From positions 186,001 through 250,000 of the forward strand of contig NZ_JAFHKM010000002.1 of assembly GCF_016937515.1 (NCBI RefSeq): a DNA stretch of 64,000 nt, read 5' to 3'. The stretch comes from Cohnella algarum. GTDB lineage: Bacteria; Bacillota; Bacilli; Paenibacillales; Paenibacillaceae. Positions 52,764-62,619 of the stretch are shown one piece after another. The stretch's first letter is position 1, and every line of letters starts with the position of its first letter. The notes below the pieces were generated by a model, which saw nothing but the letters and a program-made list of their open reading frames with translations, did no database searches and was not told the DNA's origin. Made by a program: the position numbers and the translations under genes.

Positions 52764-54470
52764 TCAGCTCGGCGGACATTTCGTTAAGCTTGTCCGCCGA
52801 CTCCGCCATAGCCCCAGGCGGAGCATCTGCTCCTCCGTCCCCGCCGCCATCCGGGCCGCTCCGTCGGCGGAAACTTTCGCGATTGCGGCCAACTGCTGCA
52901 CGGAAGCCGCCACCTCTTCGGACCCCGCCGACATCTGTTCCGTAATGGCGGACATATCCTCGGTCTGCGCGGATACGTCGCGGATCGCATCGAAGATGCC
53001 GTCAAACACCTCGCTGCTCTCTCTCGTCACCTGCATGCCGCCGTTTACCTCCTCAAGGCCCTGCCGCATCAAATGAACCGCTTCGCCGATTTCATGCGCA
53101 ATCTGCGACGTGATGCTGGCGATGTCCCCGGCGGCGCTGGCGGACTGGTCGGCCAGCTTGCGGACTTCTCCCGAGACGACGGCAAAGCCCTTGCCGGCTT
53201 CGCCTGCGCGGGCGGCTTCGATGGCCGCATTCAGCGCGAGGAGTTCGGTCTGGGACGCGATGTCCGAAATCCCTTTTACGATATTCCCGATCTGGCGCGA
53301 ACGCTCGTCGAGCATCCGGACGATATCGGACGATTCGTTGACGCTCCGGCTGATGCCGGTCATTTGCCGGACGACTCGCTCGATCGCATTTTGGCCTTCG
53401 CCCGCGTTTTCCTTCATCCCGCCGGCAGCCTCCATAACCTGGCCCGCAAGCCGCGCGATGTCCTGGATGCCTTGCGCCATCTCCTCCATCACCCGCGCGC
53501 TTTCGCCGGCCGCCTGGTTTTGGGCCTGCGCTCCGCCCAGCACCTCGCGGATAATCGCTGCATTCCGCTCGTAGTCGTTTTTGTCGCTGCGCACCCGATC
53601 GGCCAGATCGCGGGAAGCGTCCGCTGCCAGCACCGCCTTTTCCTGTACGCCCTTTATGATGCTTCGCATTTCTCCGACCATTTCCGAAAACTTGACGTTC
53701 AGTTCCCCGAAATCGTCCTTCCGGTCGGTTCGCAGCGACACGTCCAGCCGGCCCTCGCTCACTTGTCCGATCGCCGCGAACAGCTCTCTGACCGGGGCGA
53801 GCGTGCGCCTCGTGAGGAAGAACTGGACGATCATCATGCCGAGCAGCGCGGCCGCCATCACAAGCAGCGACAACGTCTGAATCCGGCGGGCGTTCTCGCG
53901 GATGAGGGAGGCGCTCATATCGACTCCCAGTACGGCCGCGACGTTGCCTTCCTCGTCCAGCACAGGCTCGACGATGCTGATCCAGTCCCCGTATTGATCC
54001 TTGTAAATCGGGGTCTGCGACGCTTTCTTCGTCGCGACCACCGTATCGATCGCCTGTTGAACCGCCTCCGGATTTTCGTAGGTCGTCCCCGAAACGAGTC
54101 CCGCTTCCGCGATATGATCGGGCGTGGCGATTACTGTAACCTCTCCGTTCGCGTTGGTCGCGGCGGAAAAAAGATAAGCCTGGGCGACATTCGGATTGAC
54201 CGCCGAAATGGTCGTCAGGCGCTCTGTCAGACGGCGTACCGGCTCGCGGTCCAAGCCGGGCTCCGCGATCGCCTTCGCAACGTCCTCCGCATTCAGCGGC
54301 AGCAGGGCCATGGCGGCAATCCCGTAGGCTTGCTCGTACAAATAGTCGGTCGTCATCCGCTTCTGCATCGCCACTCCCGACGCCGTCAGCACGGCGCCGA
54401 CGATCGCGATGCTCAGGAAGGAAATCAGCAGGTTTTTTGCAAAAAAAGTTAAACGAATAGACTTCGCCAT
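52764..54470 (-). CDS. methyl-accepting chemotaxis protein, frameshifted at the extreme C-terminus
   Basis: A chemoreceptor of about 570 residues. The first helix is at about 10-32, an extracellular CACHE-like sensor at about 33-190, the second helix near 195-215, then HAMP and the signalling domain with [23 protein letters not shown]. As read, the protein ends [19 protein letters not shown]. One extra base in the run at 52812-52815 gives [21 protein letters not shown] and a normal end RFQV with stop at 52735. Start at 54470 follows GAGAGGACG. It is the last gene of the sigma-54 amine/amino-acid operon, 55 bp after the permease, so its ligand is probably that operon's substrate. Confidence 0.92.
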   Translation of the reverse strand: MAKSIRLTFFAKNLLISFLSIAIVGAVLTASGVAMQKRMTTDYLYEQAYGIAAMALLPLNAEDVAKAIAEPGLDREPVRRLTERLTTISAVNPNVAQAYLFSAATNANGEVTVIATPDHIAEAGLVSGTTYENPEAVQQAIDTVVATKKASQTPIYKDQYGDWISIVEPVLDEEGNVAAVLGVDMSASLIRENARRIQTLSLLVMAAALLGMMIVQFFLTRRTLAPVRELFAAIGQVSEGRLDVSLRTDRKDDFGELNVKFSEMVGEMRSIIKGVQEKAVLAADASRDLADRVRSDKNDYERNAAIIREVLGGAQAQNQAAGESARVMEEMAQGIQDIARLAGQVMEAAGGMKENAGEGQNAIERVVRQMTGISRSVNESSDIVRMLDERSRQIGNIVKGISDIASQTELLALNAAIEAARAGEAGKGFAVVSGEVRKLADQSASAAGDIASITSQIAHEIGEAVHLMRQGLEEVNGGMQVTRESSEVFDGIFDAIRDVSAQTEDMSAITEQMSAGSEEVAASVQQLAAIAKVSADGAARMAAGTEEQMLRLGLWRSRRTSLTKCPPS

Positions 54471-54525
54471 TTCGGACGTCCTCTCCCCGAATCCGATTCC
54501 GCTTGACCGCGTGTCTGACGGACGA

Positions 54526-55953
54526 TCAAACGTCGCCCAGTACGGGCGGCACCTCTTTATAACCTTTGGACTTGACAAAGCCGTAGACGACTCCGATCGC
54601 CAGCCAGGCGAAGCCGATATACAGAGTCTTCGAATCGAAGCCGCTCCAGATGAAGGCGATGACCGAGAAGCCGATCAGCGGCGAGATCAGATACCGGAAG
54701 GCGTCGAAGCCGCTTCTTTGCTTTTTGCGAAAGAAAAAGTGCGTCACGACGGCAAGATTCAGCAGCATGTAAGTCGTCATGGCCCCGAAGTTGACGAGCC
54801 TGGCCAGGAAATCCAGCGAAAGAAACAAGGCGACGAGGATCGACACCGCCCCGACGAACAGGGTGGCATTGGCCGGGGTCTTGAACTTCGGATGAACCTT
54901 GGCCAGGAAACCGGAAAAAGGAAGCATTTTGTCCCGGCTCATCGAGAAGATGACGCGGGAGATGGCGGATTGGACGGTCAGCGCGTTGGCGATGCCGACC
55001 GAGACGACGCCGACGACGATAAAGGCGTAATACAGACCGTCGCCGCCTACCTCGCGCATGATGTCGAAATACCCCATTCCCGGGTCGAGATCGCCGTATT
55101 CGGGATGCGCCAGCGAGGCCATATAGGATTGCATGAGAAACAGCATGCCGATGAGCGCCAGCGAAGCGACGACGGACCGTCCGACCGTGCGGGTCGGATT
55201 TCGGGTTTCTTCGGACAGGGTGCTGATGCTGTCGAACCCGATAAACCCGAGCACCGCGATGGAAGCGGCCGTGGCGATAAGCTGCAGGTCGATTTTGCCC
55301 GGCTGATAAAACGGCGCGATGGAGAAATGGCCCATGCCGTTTCCGTCGATCAGGACGTATTTGAGCGCGCACAGGACAAAGATGGCGATCAGACCGAGCT
55401 GGCAGATCAGGAACAGATAGCTCGCCCATCGGGTCAGAGAGATGCCCCTGGCATTGACGATCGTGATAATGAGCGTAAAGACGAGGATCATCAACCCGTT
55501 CGGAACGCCGGGCAATGCGGCAGACAGCCAAAGATTGGAGAAAGCGATCAGCATTCCCGGGATAATCAGATAGTCCATAATAATAATCCAGCCGGTCAGA
55601 AACCCGATATGCGGATTCATTCCCCGCTGCACGAACGAGTACGCCGAGCCCGCGATCGGAAATTCCTTGCTCATGGAAGCGTAGCTCATCGCGGTAAAGA
55701 TCATGGCGACGACGCCGACCAGATAGACGAGCGGAGCCATGCCGCCGCTGGCTATGGAGGCGGAGGCATATACCTGCGTCGGCGCGATCGGCAGCATCGT
55801 GATCAGGCCGAATACGACGAGATCCTTGAATGTTAGCGTTCGCTTCAACTCTTGGGCGTACCCGGTCGCCGAATCCCCTTCGGAAAGCCGGGACGAATCG
55901 GAAATCGGACGAATCGGAAGAGCGTTTTCCCTCGATTTGGATACTTCGGACAT
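54526..55953 (-). CDS. APC-superfamily amino acid/amine permease
   Basis: A 475-residue transporter of the amino acid-polyamine-organocation superfamily with about twelve helices. [57 protein letters not shown] and [13 protein letters not shown] are typical of the putrescine/amine-importer branch (PuuP-like). A ~40-residue soluble N-terminus precedes the first helix. It is co-transcribed with the glutamine-synthetase-like ligase and aldehyde dehydrogenase, which suits uptake of an amine or amino acid for carbon and nitrogen. Confidence 0.92.
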   Translation of the reverse strand: MSEVSKSRENALPIRPISDSSRLSEGDSATGYAQELKRTLTFKDLVVFGLITMLPIAPTQVYASASIASGGMAPLVYLVGVVAMIFTAMSYASMSKEFPIAGSAYSFVQRGMNPHIGFLTGWIIIMDYLIIPGMLIAFSNLWLSAALPGVPNGLMILVFTLIITIVNARGISLTRWASYLFLICQLGLIAIFVLCALKYVLIDGNGMGHFSIAPFYQPGKIDLQLIATAASIAVLGFIGFDSISTLSEETRNPTRTVGRSVVASLALIGMLFLMQSYMASLAHPEYGDLDPGMGYFDIMREVGGDGLYYAFIVVGVVSVGIANALTVQSAISRVIFSMSRDKMLPFSGFLAKVHPKFKTPANATLFVGAVSILVALFLSLDFLARLVNFGAMTTYMLLNLAVVTHFFFRKKQRSGFDAFRYLISPLIGFSVIAFIWSGFDSKTLYIGFAWLAIGVVYGFVKSKGYKEVPPVLGDV

Positions 55954-56030
55954 ATACAGCGCCTCTCCTTCTCCTTCTATTTGTTGCCTGTCTCCCGTTC
56001 ATGGTCGGTTCCCGCCGGGGGCAAGCCTGG

Positions 56031-57122
56031 TTATCGTCTGCCGAGCGCGTTCAGTTCTTCCCGCACGAAAATGCCTTTCGCGCTGCGAATCGCGGCGATC
56101 CGTTCTTCGGCAAGCCTGGCGGCCGCCTGATCGGTCGGGATTCCCAACTCCTTCGAAATGGAAAAAATGCGGGCGATGCCGAATCGAATCTCCTCGATCT
56201 TCCGGAAAGCGCGCTCCCGATTGTAGCCGTTCAGCTCGTCGGCGATGTTGATGACGCCGCCGGCATTGAGCACGTAATCCGGCGCATAAGCGATGCCAAG
56301 CTCGTACAGCATGCGGCCGTGGCGTTCTTCCTGCAATTGGTTGTTGGCAGACCCCGCGACGATTTTGGCTTTAAGCCGGGGAATCGTCTCATCGTTGATC
56401 GTGGCTCCGAGCGCGCAAGGCGCGTAGATATCGCATGCCGCATCGTAAATATCGGCCGGATCCACCGCCTTCGCCCCGAATTCCTCGACCGCCCGGCGAA
56501 CCTGATGCTCGTTAATATCGCAGACGACGAGCCTCGCGCCCTCCTCGCGCAAATAGCGGCACAGGTGGTAGGCGACATTCCCGACGCCTTGAACCGCGAC
56601 GACCTTGCCCTCAAGCCGGTCGGAGCCGAAAACCTCGTGCGCCGCGGCCTTCATCCCGTGGTAGACGCCGAACGCCGTAGCCGGCGAAGGATTGCCGGAC
56701 GAGCCGAAGGTCGGCGAGACGCCGGTGACATAGCTCGTTTCCAGACGGATCGTGTCCATATCCTCGACCGTCGTTCCGACGTCCTCGGCCGTTATATACC
56801 GCCCTCCCAAACCTTGAATATAGCGGCCGAAAGCGCGGAACATCGCCTCGCTTTTGTCCCGGCGGGGATCCCCGATGATGACCGCCTTGCCGCCCCCTAG
56901 ATCGAGTCCGGATACGGCATGCTTGTACGTCATCCCCTTCGCGAGGCGGAGCACGTCCTCAAGCGCTTCGTCCTCGCTCGCGTAATTCCACATCCTTGTG
57001 CCGCCGAGCGCAGGTCCCAGCGTCGTATCGTGAATGGCGATGATCGCCTTCAGTCCCGAACGCCTGTCCTGGCAGAACAGCACCTGCTCGTAATCGTCCA
57101 ACTCCATGCGTTCGAAAATCAT
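56031..57122 (-). CDS. leucine dehydrogenase-type amino acid dehydrogenase
   Basis: A 363-residue Glu/Leu/Phe/Val dehydrogenase. [31 protein letters not shown] (catalytic lysine) and the Rossmann motif [17 protein letters not shown] are characteristic of leucine dehydrogenase, as is [16 protein letters not shown]. It deaminates a branched-chain or similar amino acid to the 2-oxo acid with NAD. AGGAGGG precedes the start 8 nt away; it begins 3 nt after the MFS gene ends. In Bacillus-type organisms such genes are often sigma-54 dependent, matching the promoter of this operon. Confidence 0.93.
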   Translation of the reverse strand: MIFERMELDDYEQVLFCQDRRSGLKAIIAIHDTTLGPALGGTRMWNYASEDEALEDVLRLAKGMTYKHAVSGLDLGGGKAVIIGDPRRDKSEAMFRAFGRYIQGLGGRYITAEDVGTTVEDMDTIRLETSYVTGVSPTFGSSGNPSPATAFGVYHGMKAAAHEVFGSDRLEGKVVAVQGVGNVAYHLCRYLREEGARLVVCDINEHQVRRAVEEFGAKAVDPADIYDAACDIYAPCALGATINDETIPRLKAKIVAGSANNQLQEERHGRMLYELGIAYAPDYVLNAGGVINIADELNGYNRERAFRKIEEIRFGIARIFSISKELGIPTDQAAARLAEERIAAIRSAKGIFVREELNALGRR

Positions 57123-57125
57123 TGT

Positions 57126-58535
57126 TCAATCCCTCCTGTACAAGTTGAACCAACCGCGCCCGGCCAGCGCGGCCAGCGCCGCCATCGCGCAAGCGAACGC
57201 CGCGGTAGCGGCCGTCAGCCCGATCCATGACGTCGCATAGCCAAGACCGAGAACCGGAACGGCGACGCCGAGATACGTCATCGCGTAAAAAACGGAGACG
57301 AGATCGCCCCTCATGCCGTCGGGAGCCGCCGCATTGACGGCCGCCAGACTCGCGGCGTACAGCGGACCGTGACCGAGACCGACGCAAACGGTGGACAGCA
57401 TCAGCATCCAAAGCGTCGGATGCGACAACGCGACGATGAGCAGCGCCAATCCGGCCGCGATGCAGCCGAAGCCGATCATGACCCCTCTCAGAGGAGACAG
57501 AAACCGCAGAAGGGGCTGGCTCGCCGCCGAAACGCCCATCGCCAGGGCGGCCGCGACGCCTGCGGCCGACAGGCTGGACCTTCCCGTCCATGCCTCCATC
57601 GAAGATGGAATCACCGACATGTACAAGCTGATCACTCCCCAGGCGATGAAGGACGTCAGCGCCGCCGGATAGAAGGCGGGCTTCGCCTGCGCCGGAACCG
57701 CGGGCCAGCGCAGGCGATTCGCTTTCTGCCCGGCACCGTCCGGGCCGATGCGGACGAACAGCAAACCGGCAAAGCCGGGCAATGTCAGCAGAATATGAAC
57801 GAAATAAGGCAGCTGCGTCGGCAGAGGACCGTATTGCGCCAAAGCGCCGCCCAAGACCGGTCCGAGCGCGTTGCCCGCCGTGACCGCGATCGCCGCCGCA
57901 TAGGCCGCCTTGCTGCGGCTTCGCTCCCGGTGCAAAATCGTCATCGCCGCAATCGCCACGCCATTGAACATGCCGGCCGACAACCCTTGAAACAACCGCG
58001 CGACCAGCAACGGCGGCAGACCGTCCGCCAGCGCCAGGAAGAGCGAGCCCAGCATCGCGGAGATCAGGCCGCCGATCAGAATGCCGCGCGATCCGAGCCG
58101 GTCCGATAACTGGCCGAACAGCACGATGGAGGGGATAACCGCAAAGGCGTAGGCCGCATAGACGAGCGTTACCGTCCCGGGCGTCAGCGCCCACATCTGC
58201 TTGTATACCGCATACAGCGGAGAAGCCACATTAATTCCTAAAATCGCGACGAACAAGCTGTAGGCGACAATCCAATAAGCGGCGGAGCCGCTTCGTGCCG
58301 CCTTTGCCCGGATTCGCACGACATCCTTCAGCCCTTCCAGCCCCGCAAGCAACGAGTCCAACCGTTCTTGCTCGCCGCAGCAGGCGTCGAGCTTCAGGCG
58401 CGCATGACCGGGATTGCGCGAGCGCACGACGATCACGCGCTCGATGTTGCAGCCGAACGAAGCGATCACTTGCGAGATGGCCGCCAACGCCCCCGGCCGG
58501 TTGCGTACGATCGCGCGAATCGTGAGCGTTGCCAT
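57126..58535 (-). CDS. ACT domain fused to an MFS transporter
   Basis: A 469-residue protein with two parts in one unbroken frame. Residues 1-78 form an ACT domain like that of acetolactate synthase small subunit: TIRAIVRNRPGALAAISQV, then CNIERVIVV, matching the PGAL...NIE pattern. From about 85 a twelve-helix major facilitator follows (AYWIVAYSLFVAILGINVA, LFGQLSDRLGSRGILIGG). ACT domains bind amino acids, often leucine, valine or isoleucine, so the transporter may be gated or regulated by an amino acid. The fusion is unusual. A strong AGGAGGGG site fixes the start, so it is not an artefact of start choice. It is next to leucine dehydrogenase and a free ACT protein. Confidence 0.9.
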   Translation of the reverse strand: MATLTIRAIVRNRPGALAAISQVIASFGCNIERVIVVRSRNPGHARLKLDACCGEQERLDSLLAGLEGLKDVVRIRAKAARSGSAAYWIVAYSLFVAILGINVASPLYAVYKQMWALTPGTVTLVYAAYAFAVIPSIVLFGQLSDRLGSRGILIGGLISAMLGSLFLALADGLPPLLVARLFQGLSAGMFNGVAIAAMTILHRERSRSKAAYAAAIAVTAGNALGPVLGGALAQYGPLPTQLPYFVHILLTLPGFAGLLFVRIGPDGAGQKANRLRWPAVPAQAKPAFYPAALTSFIAWGVISLYMSVIPSSMEAWTGRSSLSAAGVAAALAMGVSAASQPLLRFLSPLRGVMIGFGCIAAGLALLIVALSHPTLWMLMLSTVCVGLGHGPLYAASLAAVNAAAPDGMRGDLVSVFYAMTYLGVAVPVLGLGYATSWIGLTAATAAFACAMAALAALAGRGWFNLYRRD

Positions 58536-58584
58536 GTGTATCCCCTCCTGTACATCGATCCGGGCGGCAGGCCCCGGCCCTTTT

Positions 58585-58941
58585 TCAACCGCAGCCTGTA
58601 TCGGCCCCGCTTCGGGAACCGCTGTGCTCCGACAGGCCCACGCCGTCGCCGGGCGCGCCGCCTTCGGGTTCGCCGGCGTCTTTTTCTTCCGCGCCGAGCA
58701 CCGAGATGAGCTTGCGCAGCCGTTCGCGAAGCAGCCGGCAGTCGCGCGCCGACAGCTTCACGCCCAGATCCAGTCTAAAGACGCCCGGTTCGGCCGCGGG
58801 CTGCAATTCCATGCTTACGAGCGCGATGCCGCTGCGGTTCAGCACTCCGACGATTCGCAGCAAAGCGTCCGGGGAGTTGCGGAACACCACTCTGAGCGCG
58901 CGGGCGGCCGCCTGTTCATCCGGGAGACGGTATCCGGTCAT
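58585..58941 (-). CDS. stand-alone ACT-domain protein
   Basis: A 118-residue protein. Residues 14-82 form an ACT domain most like IlvM, the small subunit of acetolactate synthase II: LRVVFRNSPDALLRIVGVLN, IALVSMELQPA and LRERLRKLISVL. The last ~35 residues are Gly/Glu-rich and probably disordered. No acetolactate synthase catalytic subunit is nearby, so it may sense amino acids for another partner. It ends 49 bp before the ACT-MFS gene and begins 4 nt after the aldehyde dehydrogenase stops. Confidence 0.85.
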   Translation of the reverse strand: MTGYRLPDEQAAARALRVVFRNSPDALLRIVGVLNRSGIALVSMELQPAAEPGVFRLDLGVKLSARDCRLLRERLRKLISVLGAEEKDAGEPEGGAPGDGVGLSEHSGSRSGADTGCG

Positions 58942-58945
58942 ATGC

Positions 58946-60403
58946 TCACTCCGTCGTCAGGGCAACGTACTTCAGCACCGTGTATTCCTCAAGCCCCTGA
59001 CGGCCGCCTTCCCTGCCGATGCCGCTCTCCTTCACCCCGCCGAACGGAGCCTGCGGGTAGGCGAGCGAAGTTCCGTTAACGCCGATGTTGCCTGTTTTCA
59101 ATACCCGAATCATGCGGTGAATGCGCGCGAAATTCTGCGTATATACATAAGCAGCAAGTCCGTAGTCGGTGTCGTTGGCGGCCGCCACGACCTCCTCCTC
59201 CGTTCGAAACGCCAGCACCGGCGCGACCGGACCGAAGATCTCCTCGCGCGCGATGTCCATCTCTCCCGTGACCCCGGCAATCAGCGTAGGCGCATAGAAG
59301 TAGCCGTCCGCATACGGTTCCGCCTGCAGCCGGCGGCCGCCCGCCAGCAATTCGCCGCCCTTGGCGACGGCGTCGCCGACAAGACGCTCGACCTTGGCGA
59401 GCGCAGCGCCGCTGATCAGCGGACCTACATCCGCGCCTTCGGACAAGCCCGGGCCCGTCCGAAGACGGCGCACGCGGGAGAGCAGGGCGGCGACGAAGGC
59501 ATCGCGGATGTCCTCGTGAACATAAATCCGATTGATGCCGTTGCATACCTGACCGCAGTTTTCGAACTTGTTCGCGACAATGTCGGCAGCCGCTTTTTCC
59601 GGATCGGCATCCGGGAAGACGATGACCGGCGAGTTGCCGCCCAGCTCCAGCGACACCTTTTTAACCGTCCGGGCGGCCTGCTCCATGAGCAGCTTCCCGA
59701 TGCGGGTCGACCCGGTAAACGAAATTTTTCGGATCGCCGGATGGGCCATCAAACGGGCGCCGATGCGGGCCGCTTCGCCCGTGACCAGATTGGCCGCTCC
59801 GGCCGGGATGCCGGTCGCCATCAAATGGTCGAACAAGGCGATGGCGGTAAGCGGCGTCGTCTCGGCCGGCTTTAAGACGAGGGTGCAGCCGGCCGCCAGA
59901 GCGGGAGCGACCTTGCGAGCCACGGTCGCCGCCGGGAAATTCATCGGCGTGATCAGGCCGACGACGCCGGCCGCCTCCCGGTATACGAGCAGTTGCTGCC
60001 CCTCGTTGGAGGCGGGGATAATTTCGCCGTAAGCCCGCTTTCCTTCTTCCGCATACCAGCGGATGATCGCCGCCGCGCCCGCGATCTCGCCGCGCGACTC
60101 GACGAGCGGCTTGCCTTGCTCGAGGGTCAGCAAGCTGGCGAGCTCCTCCGAATGGTCGAGCAGGCGCTGCGCCCATTCGTTCAGATAACCCGCTCGAACG
60201 CCCGCCGGCAGCCGCGACCACGAATCGAATGCCTGCCCGGCGCTTTCTATCGCGCGATCGACGGCTTCGTCCTCCAGATCGGGCACCCGGGCGATCGTCC
60301 TTCCGGTTGCCGGATTTTCCACTTCCATTGCCGCCGTGCCTTGAACCCGTTCTCCGCCGATCCAGTTGCAACTGTATCGATCCAGCTCTATTGGCGTTTT
60401 CAT
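58946..60403 (-). CDS. NAD(P)-dependent aldehyde dehydrogenase (succinate-semialdehyde dehydrogenase-like)
   Basis: A 485-residue aldehyde dehydrogenase. ITPMNFPAATVARKVAPALA, SFTGSTRIGKLLM, SLELGGNSPVIVFPDAD (catalytic glutamate) and FENCGQVCNGINRIY (catalytic cysteine) are all intact, as is AREEIFGPVAPVL. It resembles GabD and other semialdehyde dehydrogenases. With the GS-like ligase it fits a gamma-glutamylation route in which an amine-derived aldehyde is oxidised to the acid. Substrate is inferred. Confidence 0.93.
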   Translation of the reverse strand: MKTPIELDRYSCNWIGGERVQGTAAMEVENPATGRTIARVPDLEDEAVDRAIESAGQAFDSWSRLPAGVRAGYLNEWAQRLLDHSEELASLLTLEQGKPLVESRGEIAGAAAIIRWYAEEGKRAYGEIIPASNEGQQLLVYREAAGVVGLITPMNFPAATVARKVAPALAAGCTLVLKPAETTPLTAIALFDHLMATGIPAGAANLVTGEAARIGARLMAHPAIRKISFTGSTRIGKLLMEQAARTVKKVSLELGGNSPVIVFPDADPEKAAADIVANKFENCGQVCNGINRIYVHEDIRDAFVAALLSRVRRLRTGPGLSEGADVGPLISGAALAKVERLVGDAVAKGGELLAGGRRLQAEPYADGYFYAPTLIAGVTGEMDIAREEIFGPVAPVLAFRTEEEVVAAANDTDYGLAAYVYTQNFARIHRMIRVLKTGNIGVNGTSLAYPQAPFGGVKESGIGREGGRQGLEEYTVLKYVALTTE

Positions 60404-60464
60404 TCGTGCTCCTCCTTCGCCGGCCGCGGCGTCTGCGCGCGATCGGCCCGCGTCCTTCTGCGGC

Positions 60465-61823
60465 TTAAATGAATTCGAAATACTTCTTGCGCTCCCAGTC
60501 CGTGACCGCCTTGGAGAAATCGTCGATCTCGAGCTTCGCGGCTTGCAGATAATGATTGACGACCGCGTCGCCGAGCAGCGACCTGGCCGCCTCGCTTCGT
60601 TCGAGATTGTCGCGGGCCTCCATCAGGCTGGACGGGAGAAGCGGAACCGCCTGGGTTCCCGCGTTGCCCTTGACCGGCGCCGGAATGTCGATCCGGTTTT
60701 TGATGCCGTACAGGCCGGAGGCGAGCATGGCCGTCAGCACGAGATAATGATTCGCGTCGGCTCCGGGCACGCGGTTCTCGAATCGGGCCGATCGGCCTTT
60801 GCCGTCGAAGCGGAAGGACGTGCTGCGATTGTCGATGCCCCAGCTTATCGTGTTGGGCGCGCCAGAACCGAAGTCCGCAAGACGCTTATACGAATTGATA
60901 TAAGGGGCGTAAAACAGCATCATTTCCGGCGCGAGCGCCATCATGCCGCCCAGGAAATAACGGCCCGTTTCCGATAGTCCGCATTCCCCCTCGGGATCGG
61001 ACAGCAGGTTGGTTTCGCCTTCCGAATCCCACAGGCTGATATGGGTATGGCCGCTGCTGCCGGAATCTCCGGCGTCCTGCTTCGCCATAAACGTCGCCAT
61101 CAGCCCGTTCAGCGCCGCCATCTCCTTGATTCCGTTTTTGTATATGGCCGTCCGGTCCGCCATCTCCAGCGCCTCCGCATACCGGACGTTCAACTCGATT
61201 TGTCCCTTGCCCCATTCGCCCTTCAACGCCTCGATCGGCACGCCCGCCGCCTCCAGGTTCTCGACGAGCATGCCGAGAAACCCGTGATCGACCGTCAGCC
61301 GGTAAATGGAATAGTCGATCGGATATTCGAACAACGGCTTCAGGTCCGTAAAGTTTTTGGCGCGGACGGTCTCCGAAGTTTCCTTGAATACGTAAAATTC
61401 GATCTCCGATGCCGCAAAGGCTTTTATGCCCATCGAGGCCGCCTCGGCAATTTGTTTTTTCAACATATTGCGCGGCGCTACGGCAACCTCCGAACCGTCC
61501 TTTTCATACGTGTCCGAAAGCACGAACGCCGTTTTGGGCGACCACGGATACGGCCGCAGCGTCGTCAGATCCGGCACCGTCTTTATATCGTGCACCCCGG
61601 TATCCCAGTTGCAATAGTCGAATGCGCCGAAGTTAAGGCTCACATCCCAGGCAAAATTCAAGGCGCACGTATGGATGCCGTCTTTGGCCTCCTCGAGAAA
61701 ATAAGAGACGGGCACTCTTTTGCCGAACAGCTTCCCCTGCATATCGACCGCCGCGATCACCACCGAGCGAATCTCCCCGCCTTCCGCCATTCGCGCCAGC
61801 TGCGCCAAATCCAATCTGCTCAT
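60465..61823 (-). CDS. glutamine synthetase-family ligase (gamma-glutamylamine synthetase-like)
   Basis: A 452-residue glutamine-synthetase-fold ligase. FAASEIEFYVFKET, GEWGKGQIELNVRYAEALEMAD, SGSSGHTHISLWD, APYINSYKRLADFGSGAP and FENRVPGADANHYLVLTAML follow the PuuA/GlnT-type pattern rather than true GlnA (which would have a longer N-terminal domain and an adenylylation loop). Such enzymes join glutamate to amines with ATP. In this operon it probably activates the imported amine or amino acid as its gamma-glutamyl derivative. GAGGGAG precedes ATG. Confidence 0.9.
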   Translation of the reverse strand: MSRLDLAQLARMAEGGEIRSVVIAAVDMQGKLFGKRVPVSYFLEEAKDGIHTCALNFAWDVSLNFGAFDYCNWDTGVHDIKTVPDLTTLRPYPWSPKTAFVLSDTYEKDGSEVAVAPRNMLKKQIAEAASMGIKAFAASEIEFYVFKETSETVRAKNFTDLKPLFEYPIDYSIYRLTVDHGFLGMLVENLEAAGVPIEALKGEWGKGQIELNVRYAEALEMADRTAIYKNGIKEMAALNGLMATFMAKQDAGDSGSSGHTHISLWDSEGETNLLSDPEGECGLSETGRYFLGGMMALAPEMMLFYAPYINSYKRLADFGSGAPNTISWGIDNRSTSFRFDGKGRSARFENRVPGADANHYLVLTAMLASGLYGIKNRIDIPAPVKGNAGTQAVPLLPSSLMEARDNLERSEAARSLLGDAVVNHYLQAAKLEIDDFSKAVTDWERKKYFEFI

Positions 61824-61857
61824 GTTCGGTTCTCCCTCTTTTCTGTTGCGTGTGCGG

Positions 61858-62619
61858 TTAATGAATCGTCCAGCCGCCGTCTACAAACACGGTCGTGCCC
61901 GTTACATATTCGGATTCGGGCTGCGCCAGAAACAGCACGGCATTGGCGATATCGTCGGGCACCGCGATCCGACCCGCCGGAATGCGTTCAAGCACCCAGG
62001 CCTTAACGTCCGGATTCTCCAGTCCCTTCGCCGTGAACGGCGTTTCGACGACGCCTGGCGCAACGGCGTTGACCGTAATTCCGTAACGGGCCAGTTCGAG
62101 CGCCATCGCCTTTGTCAAAAGGTTCAGGCCGCCTTTGGAGGAATTGTAGTGCGGCTGGCAGTGTCCGCTGCTCGAAACGATGCGATGGGCCTCAACGGAG
62201 GTGATATTGACGATTCTGCCTTTGACGCCCGCCTCGATCATCGCCTTGGCGGCCGCCTGGGAGCAGAGGAACGGCGCCTTCAGATTGACGTTGTGAACCT
62301 TGTCCCACTCCTCCTCGGAGAGTTCCAGAAATTCCGTAAACGCGACGATGCCGGCATTGTTGACCAAAATATCGAGTCCGCCGAACGTTTCGACCGTCGT
62401 CCGGATCATCCGCTCCACATCGGCTTTTCGAGTCACGTCGGCCAGGACGACTGCCGCATTCGCCGGTTCGGGCGCAAGCTCCGCCGTCTGCCGCGCGCCC
62501 TCTTCCGAGATATCCGCGATGACGACTTTCGCTCCTTCCTTCAGAAAACGCAGCGCAATCGAACGTCCGTTGCCGGATCCCGCTCCCGTGACAATGACGA
62601 CCTTATCCTTGAATTTCAT
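61858..62619 (-). CDS. SDR-family oxidoreductase
   Basis: A 253-residue short-chain dehydrogenase. The cofactor motif is VTGAGSGNGRSIALRFL with an aspartate at the end of the second strand (VIADIS), favouring NAD. NNAGIVAFTEF, the catalytic serine in ITSVEAH and YNSSKGG (Tyr and Lys) complete the active site. ATG at 62619 is preferred to an upstream one on ribosome-site spacing. It overlaps the M20 gene by 17 nt. Dehydrogenation of a hydroxyl in the amine pathway is likely but unspecified. Confidence 0.92.
   Translation of the reverse strand: MKFKDKVVIVTGAGSGNGRSIALRFLKEGAKVVIADISEEGARQTAELAPEPANAAVVLADVTRKADVERMIRTTVETFGGLDILVNNAGIVAFTEFLELSEEEWDKVHNVNLKAPFLCSQAAAKAMIEAGVKGRIVNITSVEAHRIVSSSGHCQPHYNSSKGGLNLLTKAMALELARYGITVNAVAPGVVETPFTAKGLENPDVKAWVLERIPAGRIAVPDDIANAVLFLAQPESEYVTGTTVFVDGGWTIH

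Noticed and set aside
58585..58941. Acetolactate synthase small subunit
   Set aside because: The ACT domain is similar, but no catalytic subunit or other branched-chain biosynthesis gene is present; a sensing role is more likely.
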